NCBI RefSeq assembly: GCF_001654965.1
Contig: NZ_LXEV01000007.1
Coordinates: 22,855 to 86,854 of the forward strand
Origin: Proteus hauseri ATCC 700826
GTDB lineage: Bacteria > Pseudomonadota > Gammaproteobacteria > Enterobacterales > Enterobacteriaceae
DNA: 64,000 nucleotides
Direction: 5' to 3'
Shown here: positions 1 through 8,424 of the stretch, in pieces
Position numbering within the stretch: the stretch's first letter is position 1
Layout of the letters: every line of letters starts with the position of its first letter
Program-made: the position numbers and the translations under genes
The notes under the pieces: model-generated
The model's input: the letters and a program-made list of their open reading frames with translations, nothing else
Databases searched by the model: none
What the model was told of the DNA's origin: nothing

Positions 1-462
1 TTGAGTCGCAGCGACTTCTTCTAGCAATGAAATGGCTTTTTTATAATCTGTTTTACCTGTAAGCGGGGCAATTAATGTCGTCGCTAAACTCACTTTTCCT
101 CGGTTACTACCTTTGTTTGTTGAAACCGTCGCCAATTCCCTAGCCTCAACATAAAGGGTTTTAAAATAAGGATCAGCATTAAATAAGTAGAGGTCAGCCA
201 GTAATGCATAAGCATCAGCATGATCTTTTTTTATCGCTTCTTTAGCCCACATTTGTGCATTAAGAAAATTTTGTTCCACTCCGGTTCCCATAAGATACAT
301 TTCAGCCAATTGATATTGAGCTTGTGGGTTATGGTTTAATGCTTCTTTACGTGTTTCTTCAAATTGAATTTTTTCTTGTTCTTCAAAATTAGCCTGTAAA
401 GGAAATGAAAATAAAAGAGCGGTTAGACTGATAAAGGCCGAAATATATTTAATAAATGTCAT
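1..462 (-). CDS. Sel1-repeat protein, N-terminal part (runs off window)
   Basis: The minus-strand frame opens with ATG at 460-462 and continues without a stop to the window edge, giving 154 codons. The first 24 or so residues look like a signal peptide (MTFIKYISAF..., hydrophobic core, then LQAN), so the product is probably exported. Residues 40-90 contain tetratricopeptide-like Sel1 repeats, seen as AQYQLAEMYLMGTGV followed by an A/W helix pattern. Sel1 repeats mediate protein-protein contacts; the partner and role here are unknown. The gene is divergent from murQ, with about 106 bases between the two starts. The C-terminus lies outside the window, so repeat number and any catalytic domain cannot be judged. 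Confidence 0.8.
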   Translation of the reverse strand, partial: MTFIKYISAFISLTALLFSFPLQANFEEQEKIQFEETRKEALNHNPQAQYQLAEMYLMGTGVEQNFLNAQMWAKEAIKKDHADAYALLADLYLFNADPYFKTLYVEARELATVSTNKGSNRGKVSLATTLIAPLTGKTDYKKAISLLEEVAATQ

Positions 463-568
463 ATAGAGTACCGTTTGTAATGATTTTGCAAATTTTAACA
501 AGAATAATGATATAACTTCAGTTAATTTATTCAGATTCAAAATAAATAATAAAAATAGAGGTATAAAA

Positions 569-1465
569 ATGGCTATCGATCTGAGCAATCTTATAACTGA
601 AAGTAGAAATATTGAAAGTGAGAATATCGACACACTTTCAACGTTAAATATGCTGAAAGTTATCAATAATGAAGATAAAAAGGTGCCATTTGCTGTTGAA
701 GCTACATTACCTGATATTGCTAAGTTGGTTGATAAAGTTGCAGATGCTTTTCAGTGTGGTGGTCGTCTTATTTATTGTGGCGCGGGTACTTCGGGTCGAT
801 TAGGAATATTGGATGCCAGTGAGTGTCCTCCGACTTATGGATCTCCACGCGAAATGGTTATTGGTTTAATTGCTGGTGGGCATAAAGCTATTTTGCAAGC
901 AGTTGAGAACGCTGAAGATAATTTTGAACTTGGTGAACAAGATTTACGTCAGCTTCATTTTAACAACAAAGATGTGTTAGTAGGTATTGCAGCAAGTGGT
1001 AGAACTCCTTATGTCATTGGCGCTTTGAATTATGCTAAATCATTGGGGGCTACAACAGGTGCAATTAGCTGTAATCCTGAAAGCCCTATTGCACAAATTG
1101 CGGATATCGCTATTACACCGATTGTGGGAGCCGAAGTGGTCACAGGATCATCACGTATGAAAGCGGGCACAGCACAAAAGCTTATCTTAAATATGATAAC
1201 AACGGCTGCGATGATTAAAATCGGTAAGGTTTTTGGGAATTTGATGGTGGATGTCGAAGCGACTAATGCCAAACTTGTTGAGCGCCAAATTCGCATTGTG
1301 ATGCAAGCCACCGAGTGTGAAAGAGCTATCGCAGAACAAGCATTATCGCAATGCCATCACCATTGTAAAACTGCTATTTTGATTATCTTAGCTGGTGTTG
1401 ATGCACCGCAAGCCACGCAAATGCTTAACCAAAATAAAGGGTTTATTAGAAAGGCGTTGGAATAG
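569..1465 (+). CDS. murQ: N-acetylmuramic acid 6-phosphate etherase MurQ
   Basis: The 298-residue product matches the usual length of MurQ, the cytoplasmic enzyme that cleaves the D-lactyl ether of MurNAc-6-phosphate to give GlcNAc-6-phosphate in peptidoglycan recycling. The SIS-domain signature [18 protein letters not shown] (about residues 71-88) carries the conserved glutamate, and a second SIS motif [12 protein letters not shown] follows near residue 195. An AGAGG-type ribosome site precedes the ATG. In E. coli murQ is followed by the transporter gene murP. Here an insertion-sequence remnant follows instead, and no murR-type regulator lies upstream. The gene may therefore serve internal anhydro-MurNAc recycling, which feeds the same intermediate, or a transporter elsewhere. 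Confidence 0.95.
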   Translation: MAIDLSNLITESRNIESENIDTLSTLNMLKVINNEDKKVPFAVEATLPDIAKLVDKVADAFQCGGRLIYCGAGTSGRLGILDASECPPTYGSPREMVIGLIAGGHKAILQAVENAEDNFELGEQDLRQLHFNNKDVLVGIAASGRTPYVIGALNYAKSLGATTGAISCNPESPIAQIADIAITPIVGAEVVTGSSRMKAGTAQKLILNMITTAAMIKIGKVFGNLMVDVEATNAKLVERQIRIVMQATECERAIAEQALSQCHHHCKTAILIILAGVDAPQATQMLNQNKGFIRKALE

Positions 1466-1525
1466 TGTAACGCTACAATTTGATGTTCTCTCTAAAGTAC
1501 TATTATTGACATCCTCCTCGCCCTA

Positions 1526-2140
1526 TGAACTGCACCCCAAAAGTTGGACTCTTTTAGTCTAATTTGAAGGGTGCTTTTTTATGTTAAAACATACTCTAGA
1601 GTTTAAACTTGAAATCATTCAGGCTTACCTAAATGATGAAGGGCCACCTAAAATACTCAGTAAAAGGTTTAAAATTAATCATGCCATAATCCGCCTATGG
1701 ATTGAAAATTATCGATTACACGGGTTAGGTGGCTTAAAAGTTAAAACGTCAAAACAAGTTTATTCTCCCGAGTTCAAATTTCATGCAGTTCAAATGATCC
1801 TCAATGGGACATCTCTACATGAAGTTTGCAGACAACTTGATATCAGCGATAGATCAAGGGGGCAGTATCAAATGGCTCATTATCAACAACAGCTACAGGA
1901 AAGGGGCTTAAAACAAAGCATGTCACGGAAAGGGAATCGTTTAGATAATGCGTCAATGGAAAGCTTTTTCGGGATACTTAACTCTGAGTGTTTTCATGGA
2001 AAAGAATTTAAATCGGTTGATGAATTAGAGTAGACCGTGAAAGAATCAAGGTTAAATTGAAAGGACTCAGCCCTGTAGAGCACAGAACTCAGTCCTTGAA
2101 AGCTGCTTAATGAACAGTCCAACTTTATGGGGGCACTTCA
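1526..2140. mobile_element. Decayed IS3-family (IS150-like) element
   Basis: Imperfect 25-base terminal inverted repeats bound the element: 1526-1550 begins TGAACTGCACCCC and the complement of 2116-2140 begins TGAAGTGCCCCCA, both ending AGTTGGACT. At about 615 bases it is less than half the length of a complete IS150-type element. Only the start of OrfA and the end of OrfB remain. The three bases flanking each end (TAT and GAA) are not a target duplication, so the ends may have rearranged or the target repeat has been lost. The element separates murQ from the 3' end of the RHS toxin gene. Confidence 0.85.
1581..2110 (+). pseudogene. IS3-family transposase remnant (OrfA N-terminus fused to OrfB C-terminus)
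   Basis: The open frame 1581-2033 begins with the OrfA helix-turn-helix region (MLKHTLEFKLEIIQAYLNDE, and a second HTH near residues 65-90). It then jumps, near residue 94, to the end of the OrfB integrase core (QYQMAHYQQQLQERGLKQSM and the GNRLDNASMESFFG motif). Most of OrfB, including the first two acidic catalytic residues, is missing. The frame stops at 2031-2033. The expected last part of OrfB (RERIKVKLKGLSPVE...) follows in another frame up to 2110, which shows a second small deletion. It is inactive as a transposase. Confidence 0.85.
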
Positions 2141-2189
2141 GAAAGACGGGGTTTTACGGCATACCTGATAAGTGAATATAAACAATGAG

Positions 2190-5100
2190 TCAGAGTGGAA
2201 AATCGAACCATATCCCCTTATGGCGAAATCGAGTAATATATTCTTTGGGTATTGGTGTTACAAAGGTCGCTTCTACGGTTCTTGCGGGTAGCATAGCGAC
2301 AAAATTTGAAGTATCAACTGTTTCCCCATCAAGTAGTAAACGTGGAGAAGCTACATTTTTTCGAAATTTTAGCGTTTCAGTTCCAAGTACCTGAGCTGTG
2401 ATATTTTGCTCATGCATTTTAGGAATTTTAATTTCATATAAATAATCACGAGAATCAGCATAACCCCCAGCCGCCATATCTGTACCGAAAGAGATATAAT
2501 CTCGGTTAGGGCTACGGACATGGGCTTGTGAGTGTTCTGTAGCATTTTTACTAAATTCAGATTTGAAGCGCTGTAATATTTCTGCGGGTGTATCTTGGCT
2601 CCAAGGTTTGAACCCTCCCGCTTCACTTATTTTATTGGGTGCCCGATTTTCACCTCGATAAAATGCCATTGCATCTTCTACTACGGCCCACTTTTTCGCA
2701 GCCGCAGTCGCACCGCGACCCGATAATCCTGTGTCTAGAATATTTCCAATACGTGCTCTGAAGCCTGAAGTTGCTCTGCTTAGCCCCATTAGGGCGCCAC
2801 GACCCACCGCCTCACTGATACCTGCAATACCTGTGCCTAAAGAAACCCAGCCAAGAACAGATGATGCTTCAAGATTACTATCAGAAATAGCACCGCTGAT
2901 AATACTTGTAATATCGGAAACAACACCCAGAGCCCCTACAGCTAAAGTGATTGCAGAGGTTGAGCTAAGCGCTGCCGCCACACTGCCAGCTGCAATAATT
3001 GAAGCGCCTGCTGTGAAGATAGAGAAAATTAATCCTAACGCACCCAATACAATTCCTGTAATAGCGTTGCCACTTAAATGACCACTGGGATCTAATCGGT
3101 TGATTGGATCGCCAGCACAATAGGCATAAGGGTTAATACCGCCCGCATCAAAGGGGCTGAGACTATCAGGGCTAATAAACCTCATTAGTTGAGGATTGTA
3201 CGTTCGATACCCATTCCCCAGATGATAATTGCCACTAAGTGGATCACGACGCTCACCATTAAAGCCGGGTAGCCATAAATCACTACGACTATAACCGTAA
3301 GGGCTCCATTGGCTCAGCGTTCCATTATCTTGAGATGTGTCTCGTGACCAAAGTAGGCTGGCATGGCTATCTGTGGCAGTGAGTATGAGATTGTTTTCTG
3401 TTGCAGCACCCAAACAATGATGGCCTAGTTTGATTAATCGATTATTAATAGACTTAGATGTCATTAATTCGTTTACAAGCTCATCTCCCCGGTAATAGAG
3501 AGATCTACTATCTGTATCATCAATATTTTGTATGGCTAGACGATTTAATGCATCATAACTATATGTACTATTTTTTCCGTTCGGGTTACTGATGATTTTA
3601 AGTCGGCCAATTGCGTCATAATGTAATGTATTATCTATTTCATCTTTAATCATACGTCCATTAGCATCATAACTGAGTGAAATATTAGCTGGATAATTGG
3701 CGTGTGTATGCGTTATCGATGAGAGTTGAGTGGGATCTTTATCATTTTGATAATGATAGTTAGCACTGTCTATAGTGTTATCTTTGTGGGTTGTGTCTAC
3801 CTGAACAAGGTTATTAAGAGCATCATAAGAATAGATTTGTTTTGAGAGTAAATTACCATACGGCGTGGTTGGAAGCTCACTCCCTATTGCTTCGTAACTG
3901 AGTAAGCGATTGCGTAGATCGTAGTTATAATGTTCTGTACAGACAGTGGTGCCATTTTTTTGGGTTACACGATTGGCAAGTTGATTGTTTTCCAACCATG
4001 TTTGAGATATTACTATTTTCATACCGGAATTATCGGTTATAGTACGTGAGATCTCTCTGCCAAAATCATCATAAAAGAGCTGTGTTTTTAGGTTAGCTGC
4101 TGTTGTAGGATCAGAAACAGTTAGGGTGCTGAGATCCCCTAATGCGTTGTAATTGATTTGAGTTTTTAATGCATTATCAGTAACTTCAATAAGTTGACCA
4201 AATGCATTTCTGTTGTAGCGCGTTTGAGCACTTGTGATATCGTTAAATGCGGTATTGCTGCCGAGTAATGTCCATTGGTAATCGCTTTTTTTAGCACCAG
4301 TTAAATTACTCGTGACGGTTTCTGTTTTTAATGTTCCTGAAGGATGCCAAGCCAATAGTGTATTAACGCTATTGGACTCGTCTGCATCTAACAGCCGGCC
4401 ATTACGTGCATTATAAGAGAACTTTTGTTTAACGTCATTTGAGCTAAGAGAAAGTATGGCATTATCCAATTCAGGCACGTACGTCATAAGGATTTTTTCT
4501 TGTGCCGGTGTTGTCACATTATCTGGTACAGGGGAGGCTTTTTGATAGGTATAATCTGTTACCCTCCCTCCACTTATACTTTTTACTACGCGTCCTAAAC
4601 TATCAAATATTTGAGTACCTAGCGTCCAAGTTTCATTTTCTCTTTTTGAATTATTTCCCGTTACTTTTATGGATGTGATTTGTTCATCCTTTAAAAAAGG
4701 GGCATAAGTGCGAGTGACTATGCTACCATCTGCTGCTGTTTGGGTAACAACGCGATCATAAGCGTCATAGGTACGTAGTGTGACGTGACCCAGCTCGTCT
4801 TCTTCTCTGCATAAGCGTCCCCATCCGTCATAGTCATACTTACGTGTCCCTTTAATATTCTCTTGTTGGTCTTTGAGTGTAATATGTAGAGGTCGAGAGT
4901 TAATATCATAAGTTGTTTGAGTACTACCGCTATATATTTCTTGTCCATCTTGAGTGCCACTTTGTTTTAATATTTTTGTGAGATAGATGACATCAATATT
5001 TTGCCAACGTGTTCTACCATTAGTCGAGGATGCCTTGGTTATCTGACCCCAATTATCGTAACAGTAAGTATTACTTATTGTGTACTGTTTATTGCTTTGA

Positions 5101-7133
5101 TTTTCTTCTAACTGCCAGTCACTACTGGTTTCTGAACTTATTTCATTCAATAAATTATAATTATAAGATTGAACTTCATACCAGATAGTAGGGGTATTGC
5201 TATTTGCTCGTAATTTACGAATGATTCGTCCTAAACCGTCAAAAAAAATTTTTGACTTATTTCCTTGTCCATCGGTTTCTATGCACGTTATATTCTTATT
5301 TTGGTCAATGAGATAATGCCAAGTACTGGTATTTTCATATTCTGTTCCTTGGGATAAAGTTTTACTAATAATTCGCCCCATACAATCATATTGATAATTA
5401 GTGTTAATACCTTGAGCATCTGTCTTTGTGTAAAGTAAACCACTAAATAGCGATTGAACACGTGTGAGTTCACTACTTAAGCCGTCATAACCAATAAGTT
5501 TAGCTGTTTGTGTGATTAAGTTATTGTTTATTCGCGTACTAAAATATTGGGTATTAATATAGACGTTATCTTCATTTTCTAAGTCATATACTTCTTCTTT
5601 AATGATCGTTACTCGACCAAAGCTAATATCGTCTAGTGTTGAGTTTAAGGTGTAAAATTGCCGTGATAATAGTTTGTTATCACTATAAAAACATTTTTTC
5701 TCTTGTACGATATATTCAGTATTGCCGAGTTTTTGGTAACTAAACTGAATGACACGTATTGGTGTGGGATAAGGTGTTTTCGGTGGTATGAGCGTTTGTT
5801 GTTTCATATATTTTACAAAACCATTGGGGGTTGGTGGACAATTTTCTTCCCCTTCAGCTGCATACCAAAGTGTTTGGATTTCTGAGCCATCTGGATATTG
5901 TTCTTTAATCGGGTTGCCCCAGATATCAAATTCGGTTTTTGTTATCTCCTCACGACTCTGTTCTTCAGCTGGTTTGCTGAGGTCAGTATATTGAATTGTT
6001 GTTTGTTTTGGTAACTGAAATTGCTCTGGTTGTTGATCAAAAGGCATGCCTATCATTGCGTAATATTCCGTTTTTACGCTGTGTATACAGGTTCCTCTCT
6101 GGATCTTCTCTTCTGTGATCAAATGGAAATTGTTATAGTGACGAGTAATAGTAATATTTTCACTCTCTCCTATTTGAGTTTCAGTTGAACCATATTGATA
6201 ATCAGTCAAAATAGCATAGGCGTTGTCACGGTTAGGAGAGAAATTAACGCCACTTGCAAACCCTAAATAGTTAGTGCTGGTATATTCATATGTAGTAACT
6301 TGTGCTTTCTGTTCGTTACCAGGGTCAAGAATATATTTTATTACAGCAGGAAGAGCGGGAATGGCATCTTCAGGAAAACGCATGATATTATTTTGATAAG
6401 TTATGGTTTCAGTTAATCCTGAAGGATAAATAATACTCTCAACAAAACCATTTATATTATATGAAATATCCCATTTGTAATCGTTATTTATATAAACTAT
6501 TTTTTTCAGAAAGCCATTAAATAATTGGCAGTGTAAAAGACGTTCTTCTGAAGTTTCTGAGAATAGTGTTAATGCAGGAATATTTAGATCGTCATAATTG
6601 ATGTTAATTAGCTCCCCATTTTGATCTTCTATACTTGATAGCCTATTTATTCCTTTAAATATCCAATTGAAATTAACTTGATGGCCTAGAGGGGAATGTA
6701 TTGAGATCACATTTTTTATTTCTCTACCAGAATTAGTCCCCTCTAAAATCTCAACTACGCCTGATTTGTAAGTAATAATATAATTCTCATTAGTTCGTTC
6801 TATTTTAAATGTTTTTAATTTTCGTTGTTCAACCTCTATACCTTGTGGATTTTCTTTGATGTGATAGGTTTCACCATTGGATAAATACAGTATTTTATTT
6901 AGTGCATCATAATAGGTTAGTGAGAAAGAAATACCTTTGCCAAAACCGATATTATCAGTGTTAAGTTGATTGTAATTTAATGAAAGATTAATTTCTGGAC
7001 CTAAATTCCCATTTGCCACGATGTTTATGATGGGAAAAGAGAATGAATATAATCCAGTACGAGGATCTACTCCCCCAAGTGAAGCGCTGAAAAAATTATG
7101 ACTTTGTGTAAAATATTCTGATTTTTGTGTCAT
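2190..7133 (-). CDS. RHS/YD-repeat toxin with C-terminal ADP-ribosyltransferase-like domain
   Basis: The start chosen is the ATG at 7131-7133 (MTQKSEYFTQ), because a GGAG site lies nine bases upstream. An in-frame extension to 7211 would run through a hairpin. The product is 1647 residues. Residues 1-130 (NFFSASLGGVDPRTGLYSFS...) are an N-terminal module seen in large RHS proteins of insect-associated and soil bacteria. Residues about 500-1250 hold many YD repeats that would form the hollow RHS shell. The RHS-associated core ends near residue 1355 (ISPDSLSPFDAGGINPYAY, then RLDPSGH). An Ala/Gly-rich hydrophobic linker follows. The last 159 residues begin AFYRGENRAPNKISEAGGF, like the arginine motif of cholera, heat-labile and pertussis toxins. 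DYISFGT may be the STS strand, and E1621 in TVEATF a possible catalytic glutamate. There is no signal peptide. Toxin identity is inferred from architecture. Confidence 0.8.
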   Translation of the reverse strand: MTQKSEYFTQSHNFFSASLGGVDPRTGLYSFSFPIINIVANGNLGPEINLSLNYNQLNTDNIGFGKGISFSLTYYDALNKILYLSNGETYHIKENPQGIEVEQRKLKTFKIERTNENYIITYKSGVVEILEGTNSGREIKNVISIHSPLGHQVNFNWIFKGINRLSSIEDQNGELININYDDLNIPALTLFSETSEERLLHCQLFNGFLKKIVYINNDYKWDISYNINGFVESIIYPSGLTETITYQNNIMRFPEDAIPALPAVIKYILDPGNEQKAQVTTYEYTSTNYLGFASGVNFSPNRDNAYAILTDYQYGSTETQIGESENITITRHYNNFHLITEEKIQRGTCIHSVKTEYYAMIGMPFDQQPEQFQLPKQTTIQYTDLSKPAEEQSREEITKTEFDIWGNPIKEQYPDGSEIQTLWYAAEGEENCPPTPNGFVKYMKQQTLIPPKTPYPTPIRVIQFSYQKLGNTEYIVQEKKCFYSDNKLLSRQFYTLNSTLDDISFGRVTIIKEEVYDLENEDNVYINTQYFSTRINNNLITQTAKLIGYDGLSSELTRVQSLFSGLLYTKTDAQGINTNYQYDCMGRIISKTLSQGTEYENTSTWHYLIDQNKNITCIETDGQGNKSKIFFDGLGRIIRKLRANSNTPTIWYEVQSYNYNLLNEISSETSSDWQLEENQSNKQYTISNTYCYDNWGQITKASSTNGRTRWQNIDVIYLTKILKQSGTQDGQEIYSGSTQTTYDINSRPLHITLKDQQENIKGTRKYDYDGWGRLCREEDELGHVTLRTYDAYDRVVTQTAADGSIVTRTYAPFLKDEQITSIKVTGNNSKRENETWTLGTQIFDSLGRVVKSISGGRVTDYTYQKASPVPDNVTTPAQEKILMTYVPELDNAILSLSSNDVKQKFSYNARNGRLLDADESNSVNTLLAWHPSGTLKTETVTSNLTGAKKSDYQWTLLGSNTAFNDITSAQTRYNRNAFGQLIEVTDNALKTQINYNALGDLSTLTVSDPTTAANLKTQLFYDDFGREISRTITDNSGMKIVISQTWLENNQLANRVTQKNGTTVCTEHYNYDLRNRLLSYEAIGSELPTTPYGNLLSKQIYSYDALNNLVQVDTTHKDNTIDSANYHYQNDKDPTQLSSITHTHANYPANISLSYDANGRMIKDEIDNTLHYDAIGRLKIISNPNGKNSTYSYDALNRLAIQNIDDTDSRSLYYRGDELVNELMTSKSINNRLIKLGHHCLGAATENNLILTATDSHASLLWSRDTSQDNGTLSQWSPYGYSRSDLWLPGFNGERRDPLSGNYHLGNGYRTYNPQLMRFISPDSLSPFDAGGINPYAYCAGDPINRLDPSGHLSGNAITGIVLGALGLIFSIFTAGASIIAAGSVAAALSSTSAITLAVGALGVVSDITSIISGAISDSNLEASSVLGWVSLGTGIAGISEAVGRGALMGLSRATSGFRARIGNILDTGLSGRGATAAAKKWAVVEDAMAFYRGENRAPNKISEAGGFKPWSQDTPAEILQRFKSEFSKNATEHSQAHVRSPNRDYISFGTDMAAGGYADSRDYLYEIKIPKMHEQNITAQVLGTETLKFRKNVASPRLLLDGETVDTSNFVAMLPARTVEATFVTPIPKEYITRFRHKGIWFDFPL

Positions 7134-7171
7134 TGTATAAAACTCCATTAATATTATTGGGTTGCAGGCGA

Positions 7172-7204
7172 AATTAGCCTCTGTGCATAAGTGAGAGGCT
7201 AATT
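7172..7204. other. Strong inverted repeat between companion gene and RHS gene
   Basis: Two perfect 11-base arms, 7172-7182 and 7194-7204, enclose an 11-base loop. In the transcription direction of the operon (minus) the hairpin is followed by only three U residues, so it is a poor terminator there. On the plus strand a run of six T follows. It sits about 40 bases before the RHS start and could protect the mRNA end, reduce read-through or form a processing site. Confidence 0.6.
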
Positions 7205-7240
7205 TTTTCAAAGATGGGATTTATTTAAATAGGTAATGAA

Positions 7241-8161
7241 TCAAACAATAACGTTAAAAGATATTTGATTATCACCGTTTGATGTAACATTGATATCAGC
7301 TCTGTTTCCGTATTGGTCATGTAAGAAGAAATGTAAAGATTTTTTCCATTCGCTGTAGGCCCATAGAGCACCATGCCATACCCGATAAGACCAGAAACAG
7401 ATCCCCGTTTCTTCATGACTTTTCGATGTTACGGTAATGGACCATGAAGAGGAAAAGGTAAATTTTTTTGTATAAGTGGCAGATACATCACGTTTTATCG
7501 ATGAGTCAGTTGAGGTGCAGCAACCTTTATAATTTCCTGTTTGTTTATAGTGAAACCAGTAGCCTTTGTCACATAGCGCATCATGCGTTATTGTATTTTG
7601 TGCTGTTTTAAATCGAACATAATATTTTTTTAAAATACAGTTATAACCACCAAAATCACTCTCATTTTTTGTCACAATATCCAAATCATCATTATTAAAT
7701 ATTCTCTGAGGTTGGATGTTTAAAGAGATAAAATCAGGGGTGGCATTATTATTGTTATTAATAGTTGAGGTTGTATATTCAGTATCACCAACCATAACAC
7801 TCACGGATACTTTGAGTGGGGACTCTGAAACCTTAGGTACGGAGAGATAACAAAGGCAACTACTCGCCGCGCTGGAGTATGTTATTGGTTTGGGAATTGG
7901 ATATGCATATGCTCCTTCTTTATCGGATACTTCTAAAATACTATTTGGAATGGCCTCATTTTTATAGTCAACTAATTTTATGTGTTTGTATATTTCTTCA
8001 TTAGATAAAATAATTGAATTATTTTTTGCATCTCTAGCCTCTATAATTATATTAATAGGGACTTGATGAGCTTTATTGGCATAAATAGATGTGGATTTCT
8101 CACCGTTAGAGATGTAAATATATAATTTATATATTGTTTTTATATCACTCCATGTATTCAT
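7241..8161 (-). CDS. Uncharacterised 306-residue protein preceding the RHS toxin
   Basis: I do not recognise a named family. The gene is co-directional with the RHS gene and 107 bases upstream of its start, so the two are probably co-transcribed. A GCGAGG site lies just before the ATG. The N-terminal half (to about residue 165) looks beta-rich (KLYIYISNGEKSTSIYANKAHQVPI). The C-terminal half is rich in Cys, Trp and aromatic residues, with C near CILKK, ALCDKG, GCCTST and GICFWSYRVW. There is no signal peptide or membrane helix. From memory, and not checked, similar YAN/YGN...HQV proteins occur beside RHS genes in other Gammaproteobacteria. A carrier, chaperone or co-delivered binding protein is plausible, and immunity is possible but less likely given its position upstream. 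Confidence 0.6.
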   Translation of the reverse strand: MNTWSDIKTIYKLYIYISNGEKSTSIYANKAHQVPINIIIEARDAKNNSIILSNEEIYKHIKLVDYKNEAIPNSILEVSDKEGAYAYPIPKPITYSSAASSCLCYLSVPKVSESPLKVSVSVMVGDTEYTTSTINNNNNATPDFISLNIQPQRIFNNDDLDIVTKNESDFGGYNCILKKYYVRFKTAQNTITHDALCDKGYWFHYKQTGNYKGCCTSTDSSIKRDVSATYTKKFTFSSSWSITVTSKSHEETGICFWSYRVWHGALWAYSEWKKSLHFFLHDQYGNRADINVTSNGDNQISFNVIV

Positions 8162-8360
8162 AGATAACCTCGCTATATTTATTAGTCAGTTTTTTTCGAT
8201 ATATAGATATTATCTTTATTTTTCCTTTTTATCATAACACGCAAAAAAACATTAATTATATTAATGTATATTATGGCGCTTATAATATTTATGTGTTGGT
8301 TTTTCTTATAACCCATTAAACAATAAGTAAGAGTTATTGGCGCTTATATCAAACAGAGAC

Positions 8361-8394
8361 AAAAAAGCCAGCTAATACAAGGTATTGGCTGGCT
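8361..8394 (-). terminator. Rho-independent terminator of yicC
   Basis: Read on the minus strand, an arm of about 13 bases (AGCCAGCCAATAC) pairs around a three-base loop with GTATTAGCTGGCT, followed by six T. It lies about 30 bases past the yicC stop and also separates yicC from the toxin module promoter region. The stretch 8162-8360 is very AT-rich and presumably holds the promoter of the two-gene RHS module; no clear -35/-10 pair stands out. Confidence 0.85.
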
Positions 8395-8424
8395 TAATGA
8401 TGGGCTGTAAACAGCTAAGAAATC

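Noticed and set aside
1526..2140. Functional insertion sequence
   Set aside because: Most of OrfB is deleted and its end is out of frame.
2731..3081. Plus-strand ORF of 116 residues inside the RHS gene
   Set aside because: Pro/Ala-rich antisense of a conserved frame with no ribosome site or family resemblance; a shadow.
7134..7211. Longer N-terminus of the RHS protein
   Set aside because: The extension crosses the 7172-7204 hairpin and has no ribosome site, while the ATG at 7131-7133 has a good GGAG.
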